Source: Cavia porcellus (lineage: Eukaryota; Chordata; Mammalia; Rodentia; Caviidae). Taken from it: a stretch of DNA of 64,000 nt. Under the pieces are notes generated by a model. The model saw only the letters and a program-made list of their open reading frames with translations. It was not told where the DNA came from and did no database searches. Both the position numbers and the translations under genes were made by a program. Below, piece by piece: positions 23,390 through 35,032 of the stretch. The first letter of the stretch is position 1, and each line of letters begins with the position of its first letter. The DNA is taken from assembly GCF_034190915.1 (NCBI RefSeq), contig NW_026947490.1:63663494-63727493 (forward strand). Reading direction: 5' to 3'.

Positions 23390-24405
23390 TTTAAAGCTGG
23401 CCACTAACATTCTCTCCCTTCCCACACGTTGCTCTGCAAGAGATGAATTCTCTTTCCCGCTGCTTGACACTGGCTGGTCACGTACCTTGCTCTGGCCAAC
23501 GGGATGCAGTGGGAATGATGTGGTTCTGAGTTTAAAGAGTATATTGATTTGGGTTCTCCAGAGGAACAGAGTCAATTATGCAAGAAGATTTTTAGATGAG
23601 TTCACAGGACGAAAGGCAGAAGAGTCCAATATGGCTGTCTGCATGCGGAGAGCCAGAGCATCCAGTAACTGCTCAGACCAAGAAGCTGAGAGTCACAGAA
23701 CAAGAGGGGTGGAGGGTGTAGCACCAACCAGAGGCTGGAGGCCTAGAAGCTTCATGGAGAATGGCTAGTCCAGGTGGAAGGGCTGATAAAGTTATAGTCC
23801 AAGGTCCACAGGCCATAGCAGCAGCAAAATGAAGCAACCACAAGTCACCTTCCTTCTCCTTCCCTTTTTCCATCCCATCCAAGCTGCAAACTTACTGGAA
23901 TGTGCTATGCACCATCAGGGAAGGATTTCTTCCCTCAGTGCTCTGGCCTATGAGCCAGTCATCTCTGGAAATGCCCCACAGACAAATTCAGAAGTGAGCT
24001 TCACTAATCTAGGTGTCTCTTAATATGGTCACACTGACAATGAAGATCAGCCCTCAGAGGGAGCTTCCACTTGTCTGGAAGCCAGCAGCCATGCTGTAAG
24101 GAAGCCCCTTTAGGCTGCGGAGGAAGAGAGGCCCCAACCATGGGCCAGCACCTCATCTTCTGAATGAAGTCTTCACAAATGTTCTGGCTACAGCAGAGCA
24201 CCGAGCTGAAAGCAGTTACACATGGAGACCAAGGTCTACCCAACGTGGAGAAGGATTAGTGCTTAAAGCCAGGAATGCTGAACCTTTTAGAGCTTTCAGT
24301 GATAAAAAGAACCTGATGCAGCATGTACGCCATAGGTTTGCCACTCAAATAATGTTGTTAGCCACTGGATTTGTGTGGTTTATCCTGTGGCAATAGGTAA
24401 CTAAG
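23390..24405 (+). mobile_element. MLT1-like LTR split by a younger LTR
   Basis: The left half (23390-23545) has the MLT1 blocks CTTGACACTGGCTGGTCACG and TTGCTCTGGCCAACGGGATG. The right half resumes near 24030 with GAGCTTCCACTTGTCTGGAA, the ..CCAGCAGCCATGCTGTAAGG region and the MLT1 3' end GTTAGCCACTGGATTTGTGT with TAGGTAACTAAGGATG. The intervening 23546-24030 belongs to another LTR. Confidence 0.7.
23546..24030 (-). mobile_element. LTR-like element inserted in MLT1
   Basis: Begins with TTGGGTTCTCCAGAGGAACA and includes a GGCTGTCTGCATGCGGAGAG region, CAACCAGAGGCTGGAGGCCT and a C-rich part CCTTCCTTCTCCTTCCC. The same start recurs at 51225 (TTAGGGTTCTCTAATGGACC). This 'GGTTCTCCAGAG' start is typical of an ERVL-class LTR; strand is assigned by that resemblance and is uncertain. 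Confidence 0.55.
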
Positions 24406-25100
24406 GATGAGTGACCAATTTCAAGCAAGAGGTGGATGCCCCAAGAGTTTGGTGGGGGATTCAGACATGGTAAGGCAGAAAAGAACATCATTCAACAATA
24501 AATTACCAAATTTCCTTATGACTTGTCAGGCCAGGACCCAATGATATGAAGACAAAATCCTCGCCCCTGTATCACTGATAGCAGAGGGAGACAGAATTGC
24601 AAACAAATAGTTACTGGAATTACTAACTGAGCTGGAGTCAAAAAAGTAAAAGAGGAAGCTGTCAAGTTTTAAAAGCTTAACCTGAGTTTATCAGAGGAAT
24701 AGGATGTGATGAGTTGCTGAAGGGATTGCAGAGAAGGCGTAAAAGCAACACAGGTAGAGAGAGATTGTACGAAATGGAGGTGAGGAAAGAGTTGAGATAT
24801 TGATTGGAAGGAACACAGGCAGCTTGCAAAGGCGAGGCTGAGAACAGGCAGCCAGGTGGCATGCACCCCTTGTGGAGTGTCCTTGTTCCTAACGCAGCTT
24901 GTGCCACCTGGCTGTGATCTGCGCTCCTGTCACGCTGGATGATACCATGTGTTGTGACCTTCACGCCTGGGCATGTGGCTCCCCCTAATCAAATAAGGAA
25001 GCTTTCGTTTAGGGGTGAGTGGTCCACAGATCACAGGGTCAGATTCAGGTTTGCAAATATCCATTGTGAAGAAGAAAAAACATTCAGCCTCTCCTTCTGT
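24406..25100. other. Unique intergenic DNA
   Basis: No recognised gene or repeat. Confidence 0.5.
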
Positions 25101-25102
25101 GT

Positions 25103-25207
25103 ATGTGTGATTGTAGGGTGTGTGTGTGTGTGTGTTTTGTGATGCTGGGGATGTAATTAAGTTCCTAACGCATGCTAGGCAAGTGCTCTACCATCTACAG
25201 CTCCACA
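25103..25207 (-). mobile_element. ID-like SINE, antisense, with (TG)n tail
   Basis: TG-repeat tract, then TTTTGTGATGCTGGGGATGT, CTAACGCATGCTAGGCAAGT and GCTCTACCATCTACAGCTCC. This is the form with GCATGCTAGGCAAG and belongs to an older, more diverged ID-like subfamily than the GGTACC copies. Confidence 0.75.
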
Positions 25208-26489
25208 CTTACTGTTTTACCGAGACATGGTATACAAGTAAATCATAAATAAGCAGACATATCTGGAAGGTACCTGGCCCGAGCAGGTAAGCAGCTGGCA
25301 CTGCCAGGCTCCTTCTGAAATCCCATTAAGTGTATCTGCCTATCCTCACCCTTAGGTGAGCCGGCTCCATACACATCTTCTGCAGGAAAAACTCAAAAAC
25401 ATGAACTCCCCTCTGACTCTACCATGCAGCACGCTCCTGGCTCCAGGCTATTTCCATGCCTTTACCTCTGGGTCTGGGGCACTGGTTCTCAATATCTCCT
25501 GTCCTCTTACCTGGTTGAGCAGTGATCCATCTTCCTCTGCATGGAAAAAGCTGATGTGCAGGCTGTAACCAAAATAAATAATCAAATAAGGTAATTGGAA
25601 ATAGTAGGGGCCCATTGAGGGCAGAATCAGAATAAAAACTCAAAGGAACTCTAATGTCTGGAGTGTTTTCTGTTCTACTGATGACTGTGAAGACTTTTCT
25701 CAAAACCCAGAGCCTAGTAATGATTGCCAAATGCATTCTGCTGTTGTACAGATTTGACTTGTTGAAGCTTTAAAACCACCAGCTTGCATTCCACAGTTTG
25801 ATTTCCTGCATCATGACAGCTTGACAAACTAACGAGGAGGAGGAATGCCTTCCCTGAGCCATGGATAAATAAGACCTCCATCTACCCAGACTCTTCCGTA
25901 GGCTGAATGCAGAAACTGGCAAGCCCACCCCTAGAGCCATGACAGAAGATTGAACTCTGCATCCTGTCTCAAGCCCAGGTAAATTCCTGGGCTAATTTCA
26001 TTTTGCACTTTCCAGGGCTGCAGATGCATCTCCTGGGGAATCACAGTGATAGATTTGTGCATTTAGATCAGAAAGTGCCTTCAGATCCAGCGAGCCCATG
26101 GAGAAGGAAATAGTTTCTTTCTCTCAGGGGGATTAGCAGAGGCATGTCGAATAATCAGCTGTAGCTCTTTTTCACACCTGGGACACATTTTAATTAGAAC
26201 TTAATGTGCCCCCTCTCTCACATGGATGATCTGTGCTCTCTGTGGTGTTTTCTGTCTTGGGTACTTGTGACCCGGAGCACTGAAAACTTATTGCAGTCAC
26301 ATTTCCCTTCCAGAACTCTCTTCAGCTCTAAGTAAATCATTTGGTTTCTGCTACCTTTGTTTTCCCATAAAAAGGATTTCTAAAAAATTCTCTATGAAAT
26401 TTCTACTTGTTTTTGAGATAAATAGCTAGTTTTGATGCTTTAGCTCTTTTTTCCCCCAGCTCTTGGCTGTTTTGTGCCCTCTTTGAGGT
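25208..26489. other. Unique intergenic DNA
   Basis: No exon, promoter or repeat recognised. Confidence 0.5.
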
Positions 26490-26640
26490 CTAGAGATTCA
26501 TAAAACTTCATTATTTGTTTCCCAACTTTACAGATGAGAAGAGAGGTTTCCAAAGAGCACAGTGAATATTGGTTGAGGCAGAGCCAGTAATCCACACTGT
26601 TAGCCTTTGGCTCAATCAATTTACTTACTCTGAATAGGTG
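26490..26640 (-). mobile_element. MIR-like fragment, antisense
   Basis: Contains CCCAACTTTACAGATGAGAA and GAGAGGTTTCCAAAGAGCAC, which match the antisense MIR core (..TTTTACAGATGAGGAAACTG..). Short and diverged. Confidence 0.55.
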
Positions 26641-27695
26641 ACTAGAGTTCGTACACAGGAGGGTATGCATTCGTGGTTGCTGTATTCTGAGGAATAAAGG
26701 AGCTCTCCAGACTCTGAAAACCAGGTGCCAACGGATATGCTATGAAATCTGAGCTCCTGTCTAGGATGGAGAGTCTAATTGGCTCTCTGTACTAACTAAA
26801 ATATTCAGTACTAGTGCACTAACTATTAATTTCTGACTTGCAGAATAGAGGGAGAATAGCAGGGCTGGTTTGTGTGTATCTCCATGGGTTAGAGAGCTCA
26901 GACATCCCAAACCATGTCGCGAGTCTGGTACCCTCATTCCCATGCAGTGAACAACCTAGGAGGTCTCACTCTTTCTCTCCAACTGGGATGTTTGAAATCT
27001 GTAGCTCATCTTCATCATTATGATACAGCCAACTCTTGCAGTTTTGCAATGGAAAATTCATGCCAGATGATCATTAAAAAAATTCATGTGACCCTGAGTA
27101 TAATGAAAGACAGGCATATATTCTCTGACACAATCTCTCCTTCTTTCCTTCCCTTCCTTCCCAGGCTCCTTCTCTCTCTTACACAATGTACAACACACTC
27201 CACTGCATTCATGTTTAGGTTTTTACTTTACTCTGCATTTAATTATGATCCCTTCTTGGCTGGGTCCAGGTAGTCAATGGCCAGGAACCCCATAAGGATT
27301 ACCAGGGAATACCACCCGCTTACAGCTACTTGAGAACTGACCATAATACTTAGGAAGCACCTCCAAGTTCATGACTGCATCGAACCCTTCCTGTTGTATC
27401 AGTGTCTCTGTTTAGAAATGAATGACATCCATCGGTCAACAAGAACAGAAAGCAACATTTCTTGCACAGGTAACAGAGCCCGGGAATGAAGAGCACTGAA
27501 ACCCATCTTGGGTTTCAGTTTCCAGCTGGGCTTGAGAGGTCCATGTTGTCTGTGAGTGGCCTGTTCAAGGCATAGGAGTTTCAGCTGGAGCTTTTAGGAC
27601 CAAACCAGACTCCAGAGCAGATTGCCATGGTCCCTTTTCAGCTAAGTATTCTACAGGGAAAAGGAATGGTGGGAGCTAGTTAGTTTGTGAAGTTT
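26641..27695. other. Unique intergenic DNA with a short CT-rich tract
   Basis: Single-copy-looking sequence. A CCTTCC-type pyrimidine tract lies at about 27138-27180. No gene recognised. Confidence 0.5.
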
Positions 27696-27770
27696 TGTTT
27701 TGTTTTGTTTTTTTGAGACAGGCTTTTGCTAGGTAGTTCAGGCTGGTCTTGAATTCCCAGCAACACCCCT
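27696..27770 (-). mobile_element. 5'-truncated B1-like SINE, antisense
   Basis: (TTTTG)n tail, TTTTTTTGAGACAGGCTTTT, GCTAGGTAGTTCAGGCTGGT and CTTGAATTCCCAGCAACACC. Flanked by the duplication TAGTTTGTGAA on both sides. Confidence 0.8.
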
Positions 27771-28104
27771 AGTTTGTGAAATTTTATACTGAACAGAATT
27801 GAGTGAATTTCCTTAGAATTTACTATGTAGATTTTTATTGTGAATCTCTAGGGTGGAGGGCAGAGGAGAAGAGAAACAATAGAATGGGTTTTCTAAATCC
27901 TTCTGTTCTGAGAGTCTTTCACCGCAAATCTCTGCCATTTCAAGGGACGCAATGATCCACAAAACCCAGTGTGAAGAACCCAGTGTCCAGTCATATATAG
28001 CTCAGCCTGGTGGGGAGTTCTAAGTTTAAGAAGCTTCAAAGTCAGGTACTTTTGTGTATCTTCAGTGGATTACAGAGATCAGAGGGCACCTTTGTGTACC
28101 TGTC

Positions 28105-28443
28105 TTAGTCACTTTTTATTTGTTGCTGAGACAAAATACCTGATGCACCAAGTTGGGAAAGGAAAGGATTATTTATTACAGTTTTTGGAGGTTTCAGTCC
28201 ATACTCAGTTGGCTCCAAGGCAAAGTGGCATGGCAGGGCTGTAGTTCATGGTGGCTGCAAACAGCAAGGCAGAAACCCGCAAGAAAGAGACACACCTTCT
28301 TCCTGCCATTACACTACATCCTGGCTCCACCCCTCGGCCAGTGTAGCACTCACATCCCCAATTCAAATGCTAGACAATGAACCAATCACAAATGCATAAT
28401 GCAAATGCATGAGGCCTGGGGGCCACCAACATAAACCATGACA
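28105..28443 (-). mobile_element. MaLR-type LTR, antisense
   Basis: Starts GTCTTAGTCACTTTTTATTT, then GCTGAGACAAAATACCTGAT, GGTTTCAGTCCATACTCAGT, TAGTTCATGGTGGCTGCAAA and an end at CCACCAACATAAACCATGAC. It is a close paralogue of 58045-58412 across its whole length, which fixes the boundaries. Confidence 0.75.
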
Positions 28444-28499
28444 GTACTTTAGAGGTACCACTTTAGGGGTACATAGAGACTAAGAGTGCACAGATATTT

Positions 28500-28682
28500 A
28501 TTTATTTATTTTGTAGCATTCAGAATCAAACCCAGGGGACTTCAATTGAACTATATCTCCAGCCCTTTTTTATTTTGTATTTTGAGACAAGTTCTTGCAT
28601 TCTGAGCCTGAACTTGCAGTCTTCTTGTGTTTGCCTCCCAGAGTGCTGGGATTATAGACATGCATCACTATGTCCTGCTGAT
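28500..28682 (-). mobile_element. B1-ID dimeric SINE, antisense
   Basis: Antisense ID part (CAGAATCAAACCCAGGGGAC, TTGAACTATATCTCCAGCCC) joined by a T-run to an antisense B1 part (ATTTTGAGACAAGTTCTTGC, GCCTCCCAGAGTGCTGGGAT, TATAGACATGCATCACTATG). Same composite type as 14857-15052. Confidence 0.75.
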
Positions 28683-28744
28683 TTTTTATATTTAAATTCT
28701 AGGTCTGAGTATGGACTGCTAAGCAATAGTGAGCCTACTGGTGC

Positions 28745-29635
28745 AAAATAATTCAACACCCCCCCAACTTAAAGACCCACTCAAAAAGTGGACTTCTGAA
28801 GTGAATAGACACTTCTCAGATGAAAAATTACAGACAATAAATACATGAAAAATATTTGACACTGTTGGACATTCAAGCAATGCAATTAAAACAACACTGA
28901 GATTCTATCTCCCTCCACAAAGGATGGATATTTAAAAATGGATATTGTCAAGAAAACAACCAATAGCAAATGCTGGCAAGGCTGTGGGGGGAAAAGGAAC
29001 ACTTATTCATTGTTGGTGGGAGTGTAAATTTGTATAATCCCTATGGATTTCACTATGGAGATTCCTCAAAAAAACTAAAGTAGAAATTCCATTTGACCCG
29101 ACTATTCCCATTCTAGTTATCTTCCCAAAAGAGCTAGAGACAGCATACCACTGTGGGATATGTGTTCTCTTGCTGATAGCAACAAAATTCATAATCGCTA
29201 AATCCTAGAAGCAGCCTATATGTCCATCAATAGATGAACTAATAAATAAAATGTGGTGCTTATACATGATGGACTACTACACTTTAATAAAGAAAGATAA
29301 ATTTGAGTCAGTTGTAAGAAAAATAAATGTACCTTGAGACCACAATGCTAAGTGAAGTAAATCAGCCACACAAGCTTAAATTGGGCATTAAGCTTAATTC
29401 TTTTACAAGAAACTCAATATGTAAATAAAGTACAGAATAAAAGACAGATAACAGGAAAAAAGAGAGAAAAGTTATTACAATACAGTACAGACAATGTGGC
29501 TAAAAGGGTACCTTGGTTTAATGTAATTATGTATTTTACGTATTTTTGGCTTGTTAGTCTGATTGTAAATTTGTATGTATGATAATTAACTTTATATAGA
29601 TTTATAAGATAAATAAAATTAATCTGATGCTGGGA
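28745..29635 (+). mobile_element. LINE-1 3' end (ORF2 C-terminus and 3' UTR)
   Basis: Sense ORF2 3' sequence: AAGTGGACTTCTGAAGTGAA, ATAGACACTTCTCAGATGAA, CAAATGCTGGCAAGGCTGTG, TTCATTGTTGGTGGGAGTGT, then the 3' region with CAACAAAATTCATAATCGC and TATGTCCATCAATAGATGAA. A 5'-truncated copy with several stops. Confidence 0.85.
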
Positions 29636-29639
29636 AAAA

Positions 29640-30190
29640 AGGCTGCCATGGAGGGAGGCAGGGCAGCTGGACCCCAGTCTTTTCCCGTGAGTTGGTAACA
29701 TTTGCAGACAGTGGGGAAAGAGAACAAGAAGTCACCAAGAAGCGAGAAAATCAGGGCCATGCTGGGAAACAAGAAGAGCCACCCCTCCGCCACCTGGCCT
29801 GTAAGTGACCAACTGATCCAGAGAAACACAGGCTGCAACCGTAGCTATTGAGGTGAAATGGGATTTGATGCTCGTGGTGTCTAGTGTTTCAATGATTCTG
29901 CGGTCTAGGGCTGGTGGTCTGATCATCAACTCAGAGGACAATAATGGGACACAGTGTGCCATCTAGGGGAATCTCCTTTTGAAGGTGGTAGCCATTGTTC
30001 ATTCTCCATTATCTTGTTTTGAAGTCCTGTATCATTTTCATTGTTTTGTTTGATTGACTTTTATTCTGTTTTGTTTTACCTGATGGCATGGGCAGCTATT
30101 TCAAAGACAGCAAGACTTACTGTGGTAGCCATTTTGGATTTACTATTATCGTGTTTTGAAGTCCTTTATTGCATTGTTTTGTTTTCATTG
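29640..30190. repeat. Unclassified repeat with internal duplication
   Basis: The second half carries two ~140-base related units (..GGTAGCCATTGTTCATTCTC.. and ..GGTAGCCATTTTGGATTTAC..), each followed by TATC(T/G)TGTTTTGAAGTCCT. Related to 21640-21960. The first half (29640-29970) is GC-richer and not recognised. Confidence 0.45.
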
Positions 30191-30296
30191 GTTCCACAGC
30201 CTTGCCAGCATTTGAGAAGTGTCTATTTACTTCAGAAGTCCACTTTTTGAGTGGGTCTTTAAGTTGGGGGGTTGAATTATTTTGAGTTTCTGGATT
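30191..30296 (-). mobile_element. Inverted LINE-1 ORF2 piece with internal deletion
   Basis: Its reverse complement nearly matches 28747-28816 and then continues with the 28970-28990 block (AATGCTGGCAAGGCTGTGG), skipping about 150 bases. It forms an inverted repeat of about 70 bases with the L1 1.4 kb to its left. Confidence 0.8.
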
Positions 30297-31179
30297 GAAC
30301 TATCATTATAAGTACTATTAACATGTAATTTATCAAAACAACACAGACAGTATAATTCTTAACCATCTTTATGTTTAAACATCTTTATATTAAAAGTGGA
30401 CTTTTACCTGGAAAACAATTCTTAATCAGCCTTTTTACCAAAATAGGGGTCTTTATCAATCACTGTTCCTATTTAATAATTATTACGTTGCAATTACTGC
30501 AAGCACTATGAAACTGTATATGAGTAAATTATAATGAATGTATTTTATGATAGCAAAGCTAATTACTCAAACTCCTGATGTGATGATACATCATCAAAAT
30601 TATTTAATGAGCTATTTCTCTGATGATTTATTTAAGTCTTCCCTCAGTTTTCATGAAAGTAAAAAACTAGGAATCACTTGAGTTGTAAAATGGTTTATTG
30701 CTTCATCAATAGATAGATGTTTTTCTAGGGGAAAAAACCACACTTTTCTGGCATCCCAGGGGTCTGTCTGCTCTGGAGTAGTACATACTAGGCCAATGAA
30801 GAGTGAGGAGAGGTGTAGGTCTTACATCTATCAAGTGACTATTTAAAAGGGGAGACCTTGCTGTTTAGAGCCACAGTGAACTGTGGTCCCACCATGCCAC
30901 CCTGCCTTGGAGCCAACTGCTTAGCAGGGAGACAGGCTGGTTGCTTGGTTTCCCAGCGTCCTAAGTTCCAACATGGTGTGGATCTTAGGGGATGCTGGTG
31001 GTTCTCCCTCTGGGGTGGCTGCAGCCTGCCACACCACAGCTGCTGGGGAAGTGAGCCATGTGACTTTATTTGTTGATTCTTGGTATTATTTCTTGTCCAG
31101 CCAGGGGTCTTCAGGTGTTGTACCTATTTTGTCTTCCAGTGGATTGTTTGTGCTTTAATGTTTAGATCTTTTATTAATT
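30297..31179. other. Unassigned sequence
   Basis: AT-rich left half, GC-richer right half (30840-31080). No gene recognised; the right part could be LINE leader sequence but I cannot show it. Confidence 0.4.
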
Positions 31180-32225
31180 TTAATTTTAGTTTAGTGCATG
31201 GTGACAGATAGCCAGGTCCTGGTCAATGTTGGTCAACTTATGGCACACGTTATTTGGATTTTTTTAAGAAAAAAGAGGTTAATGTATGAGTTGTTTTTTT
31301 CTAAACTAGAACCTCAGTGTTCAGATTTAATTACAGCATTGGCACTTTGTGACAAATAAGTGGGTTTTGTGTTGCAATTTGGACACTCATCTCTAAAAGG
31401 TTTTCCCTCACTGGTCTAGTTCAATCTTTGGCATATGGATAGTGAGATTTTCTAGCATAACTTGAAAAAAGAGGCTGTCTTTCATTGAGTGAAAGTATTT
31501 GGCCCTTTGGTAAAGATAAGGTAGCTGATTGTGCCATTGCTGTATTCTATTGTACTGACACACAAGTCTGTGTTTGGCCAAGACCATGCTGTTTTATCAC
31601 TGTAGCTTCATAGTACAACTTAAAGTCTGAGATTTTGATGCCTCCTTCCTTCCCTTGTTGCCCAGAATTGCTTTTGCTATTCTAAATCTCTTCTAGTTCC
31701 ATACAAATTCTAGGATTCATTTCCTCTGTGATGAATGCTATTTGTTCAAACACTTCTTATTTAATGACTGAATTCTGGTCCTGTGACAAGGTCATTGCTC
31801 ACTAATTGTTTGTTAATGAGTAATTGTATATAGTATGTATATTATGGTATTCAGAACAAAAAAAGAGTCAAAGGAAACTCCAACTTGATAATTTTACTTT
31901 GATTTCTATAACCTTACATTCAATTACCATTTTGTATACCAGGACATAAAACTACAGTACTACAGTAAAATTATTGTATTGTACTGTACAAAAGCCACCA
32001 TAGGGCTCACTGCCACTCGTGTCCCTTTGTCATATGGCTGGACATGGCTCATAAGGCTGAGCAGAGGGTAAAGTCTGAATGGCATGCCTTGGTTGTTAAA
32101 CAGTTAGGTCATTAAACAAGGAATATCTGTATTTTGACTGAGACCCAAGGTTTAGAAGCATGGCCAGTTTGATGATATTGGTTCTGCCTACCCAGAAACT
32201 AAGACTATCTTTCAGTTTTCTGAGG
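31180..32225 (-). mobile_element. LINE-1 ORF2 3' part, antisense
   Basis: Antisense ORF2: AAAGAGGCTGTCTTTCATTG, GACCATGCTGTTTTATCACT, GTAGCTTCATAGTACAACTT, TTGCTTTTGCTATTCTAAAT. Interrupted by a candidate DNA-transposon MITE at 31748-32130 and continuing to 32225. It then joins antisense ORF1 directly, so the middle of the L1 is missing. Confidence 0.8.
31748..32130. mobile_element. Candidate DNA-transposon MITE inside L1
   Basis: The segment interrupts continuous antisense L1 ORF2. Its ends are imperfect inverted repeats (TTCTTATTTAATGACTGAA-like at left against CAGTTAGGTCATTAAACAAG at right), and the centre has ACAGTACTACAGTAAAATTA and a TTGTATTGTACTGTAC stretch as in Tigger-type non-autonomous elements. 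No transposase frame. Confidence 0.45.
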
Positions 32226-32257
32226 TCCACTTTGATCTTTTTTTCAGAGTACTGTAG

Positions 32258-32984
32258 TTTTTACTGTGGGATACATTAATCTGGGCTGGAGGTTGTTTTC
32301 TTTTAGGCCTTGAAATATTTCACTCTAAGCTCTCCTTTACTTAAACATTTGTGTTGAGAAGTCTGCTGTGATTCTGATGGGTTTTCCTTCATAGGTGATT
32401 TGTTTCTTGTGCTGTGTTCCTGGAATCTTGACTATTACGTGCCTCGGTGTAGTAGTTTTTCTCTTTTTCTCCCCCATCCATCATCATGGCTAAATAGAGT
32501 CTGGTATGTCTCACTTATCTGTATGTCAGATTCTTTTCTTCTTTGGGAGTTTCTGCCCTTATTTTGTGAGCAGATTTTTTAATGTCATTTACCCTGTCTC
32601 CTTTTTCATTGACTAATCAATCTTATGTTATTAGGGCTCGGGGTTAAGCTTAGTGGTGTAAGAACCTGCCCTGGCAAGCATAAGATCGTGAGTTCAATTC
32701 CCAGTGCCAAAAAACCTCCAAAACTTATGTTATTATTCTTTGCATAATCTAGCAGTCTTTGGAACAATTTTTTGTTATCATTTGCTATTTATAAGAAATC
32801 TTCATTTTCACAATTACTGACCACAATCCTGTCATCTATATTTGATATTTTGTCCTTACATTGGCTCATTCTGCTTTGTACACTTTCAAAGGAATTTATA
32901 ATCTGTTTCATGGATTCTATTTTTTTCCTATTGGGGGGGGTTCATAATATCCCCCATTTTATCTCTTCTATTTTTTTATCTGTC
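32258..32984 (-). mobile_element. LINE-1 ORF1 fragment, antisense
   Basis: Antisense ORF1 CTD (GGGATACATTAATCTGGGCT, GGAGGTTGTTTTCTTTTAGG, CTTGAAATATTTCACTCTAA) extending to N-terminal parts. Same blocks as 35190-35350 but more diverged. An ID SINE interrupts it. Confidence 0.8.
32633..32723 (+). mobile_element. ID SINE with perfect 11-bp TSD
   Basis: GGGCTCGGGGTTAAGCTTAG start, GATCGTGAGTTCAATTCCCA B-box region, A-rich end. The duplication CTTATGTTATT is exact at 32622-32632 and 32724-32734. Confidence 0.9.
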
Positions 32985-33780
32985 TCTTTTTAAAATTTTT
33001 TATTTAAACAGAGATTAAACAAAACAGAAAATGGGCAGAAATAATACATACATTCAGAGAAAAAAATAAACAGTAAGAGATCACTAGTTAATGTTTACAT
33101 ACTGTCCTTTTACAAATAGTTGTTCAAGATACAAAAGTGGAACATATAAAGTGGGAATTCAAACAGTGAGACTGCAAACAGTTCTGTTCAACTGTCCAAC
33201 AAAAATTTAGTAACATGGTCGTCAATCCTATACACTTAAACATACATGCAGTTATCCAAATCTTCATTTATGTTGGGATTAAATAAACTAAAGCAGGCTA
33301 AAGTCATTCTAAACAAAGAATAATAGTATTGCTGGATTGCACATCATGACACTCTGGGATCAGCACTGGGTACTGTAGTGTCTTTTTAAAAAAATTTTTA
33401 TTTAAAGAAAGGTTAAACAAAACAGAAAATGGGTAGAAATAATATATACTTTCAAAGAAAAAAATAAAGAGTAAGAAATCACTAGTTGATAATTACAGAT
33501 TGTCTTCCTACAAATAGTTATTCAAGATACTAAAGTGGAGCATATAAAGTGGGATTCAAACAGTGAGACTGCAATGAGTTCTGTTCAACTATCCAACAAA
33601 AACTTAGAAATATGGTTATCAATCTTATACACTTAAACATACAAGCAGTTATCCATATCTTCAATTATGTTGAGATTGAACAAACCCAAGCAGGCTAATA
33701 TCACTCTGAACAAAGAATAGTAATATTGCTGGGTTTCACATTATGACCCTCCAGGATCAACACTGGGTACTTTAGTGTCC
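32985..33780 (-). repeat. Tandem duplication, two ~398-bp units
   Basis: Two adjacent copies (about 32985-33382 and 33383-33780), roughly 88-90% alike by eye. Each begins with a T/A-rich run (CTTTTTAAAAATTTTTATTT style), then AAACAAAACAGAAAATGGG, AAATAGTTNTTCAAGATAC, AGTGAGACTGCAA, and ends CACTGGGTACT-TAGTGTC. Strand is given as minus because the T-run lies at the left, as for a reversed A-rich tail, and the unit abuts the minus-strand ORF1 element to the right. It may be that element's 3' UTR. Confidence 0.8.
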
Positions 33781-35032
33781 CTTTTTCTTTGAAGTATCTG
33801 TTCATTTCATCATGTGTCATAAAATCAGTTCTCATAAACTGTTCATAGGTTCTACACATGCATGAGTCTTAACATGTATTTCTATCCTTTCTGTTTTAGA
33901 GGGAGAAACAAAACAAAGCAAGACAAAGCAAAACACATTCTTATAAACACATGAAATAGACATATAAGGCCATTGTACAAAGAGTTCTACCATAGTTCCT
34001 GTGTTGTCTCTTGTTATCTTCAATAGAATTGGCTATATCATCAGACTATATCAATTATATATAATTGAATATATCAGTACATACAGTATTAATAAAAACA
34101 ACTTTGTATATAGTATAAAACTTCAAAAGCAGGCAGTTATCAAACCAGAATGTGTATCGTAGTGAGTCTTGTCATCTTCAGTGTAGTTGCCTATACTCTC
34201 AGACTTGATACTATCAATCATATCAGTTTTGAATAAAATCTGTTGATACAAAACAGCAACCAGATTTTACTTGGTTTACAAACAAACCAGATTTAACTAA
34301 GATTAGTCATGATAAAACAGTATAAGTCATACAGGGCTCCAGATTAAGTTAATAAGAAATTAAAGGTGATTACTGTGCTATATCCTGATGTTTTGAGGAT
34401 AGCTGTCTGTGCCCTCAAATCTAATGCAAGTAGACAACTGGGACAGAATAAAATCTATCAAAAAAAGGAATAAAATCTATCTAAGCAGAGTGGTACAAGT
34501 AATGTGGTTTTTAAATCCTGATACATTCTCTGCCATCTTTTTTAAAGACTCTCCCTCCCCTTTCACTTCCCCAGGGTACACTGTGCATTTTGGGGTCTGA
34601 CCAAGACCCTTGGTTTTAAATTGAGGGGGGCAACTTGCTATTTACCTAAGTGTTTCTGAACCTTCTCTCTCCTGGACTTTCTCTCTAATTATATTCTTTT
34701 ACCTATTAAAGCCTGTCTTTCCAACCTATCCACAAATATTGGTCTAGTTGCCCCTATTACTCTGGTTCTCTGTCACATAGAGCATTGTTTTCTCATATTT
34801 GATTTTCAGTCTATGTACTCTTTTTCATGTTAATTATATTTCCTATAACTAGCATCTCGGTGGACCCTGCCTCCTGATGTACTCCATGTACAGTTCTTTT
34901 TTTTAAATTTAATGTATCAAGGCCATCTGTATTAGATATTATAACCAACCTTCTCTGCCTCATTTCTGTTATGCTCTTTTTTTGCCATCAGTTGTCTGCT
35001 TATCTTCTTCATGCTGTTTTCTGCTCCATTCA
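33781..35032 (-). mobile_element. Putative 3' untranslated part of HAL1-like element
   Basis: In element orientation this follows the ORF1 stop codon at 35033. It holds no ORF2-like block: neither the endonuclease start nor any RT motif is seen on the minus strand. A looser internal duplication of about 155 bases is visible around 34000-34090 and 34150-34240 (TTATCTTCA-T-G-ATTGGCTATA against TCATCTTCAGTGTAGTTGCC). Sequence near 34530-34620 is C-rich. The interpretation as a 3' UTR depends on the whole unit being a half-L1. Confidence 0.45.
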
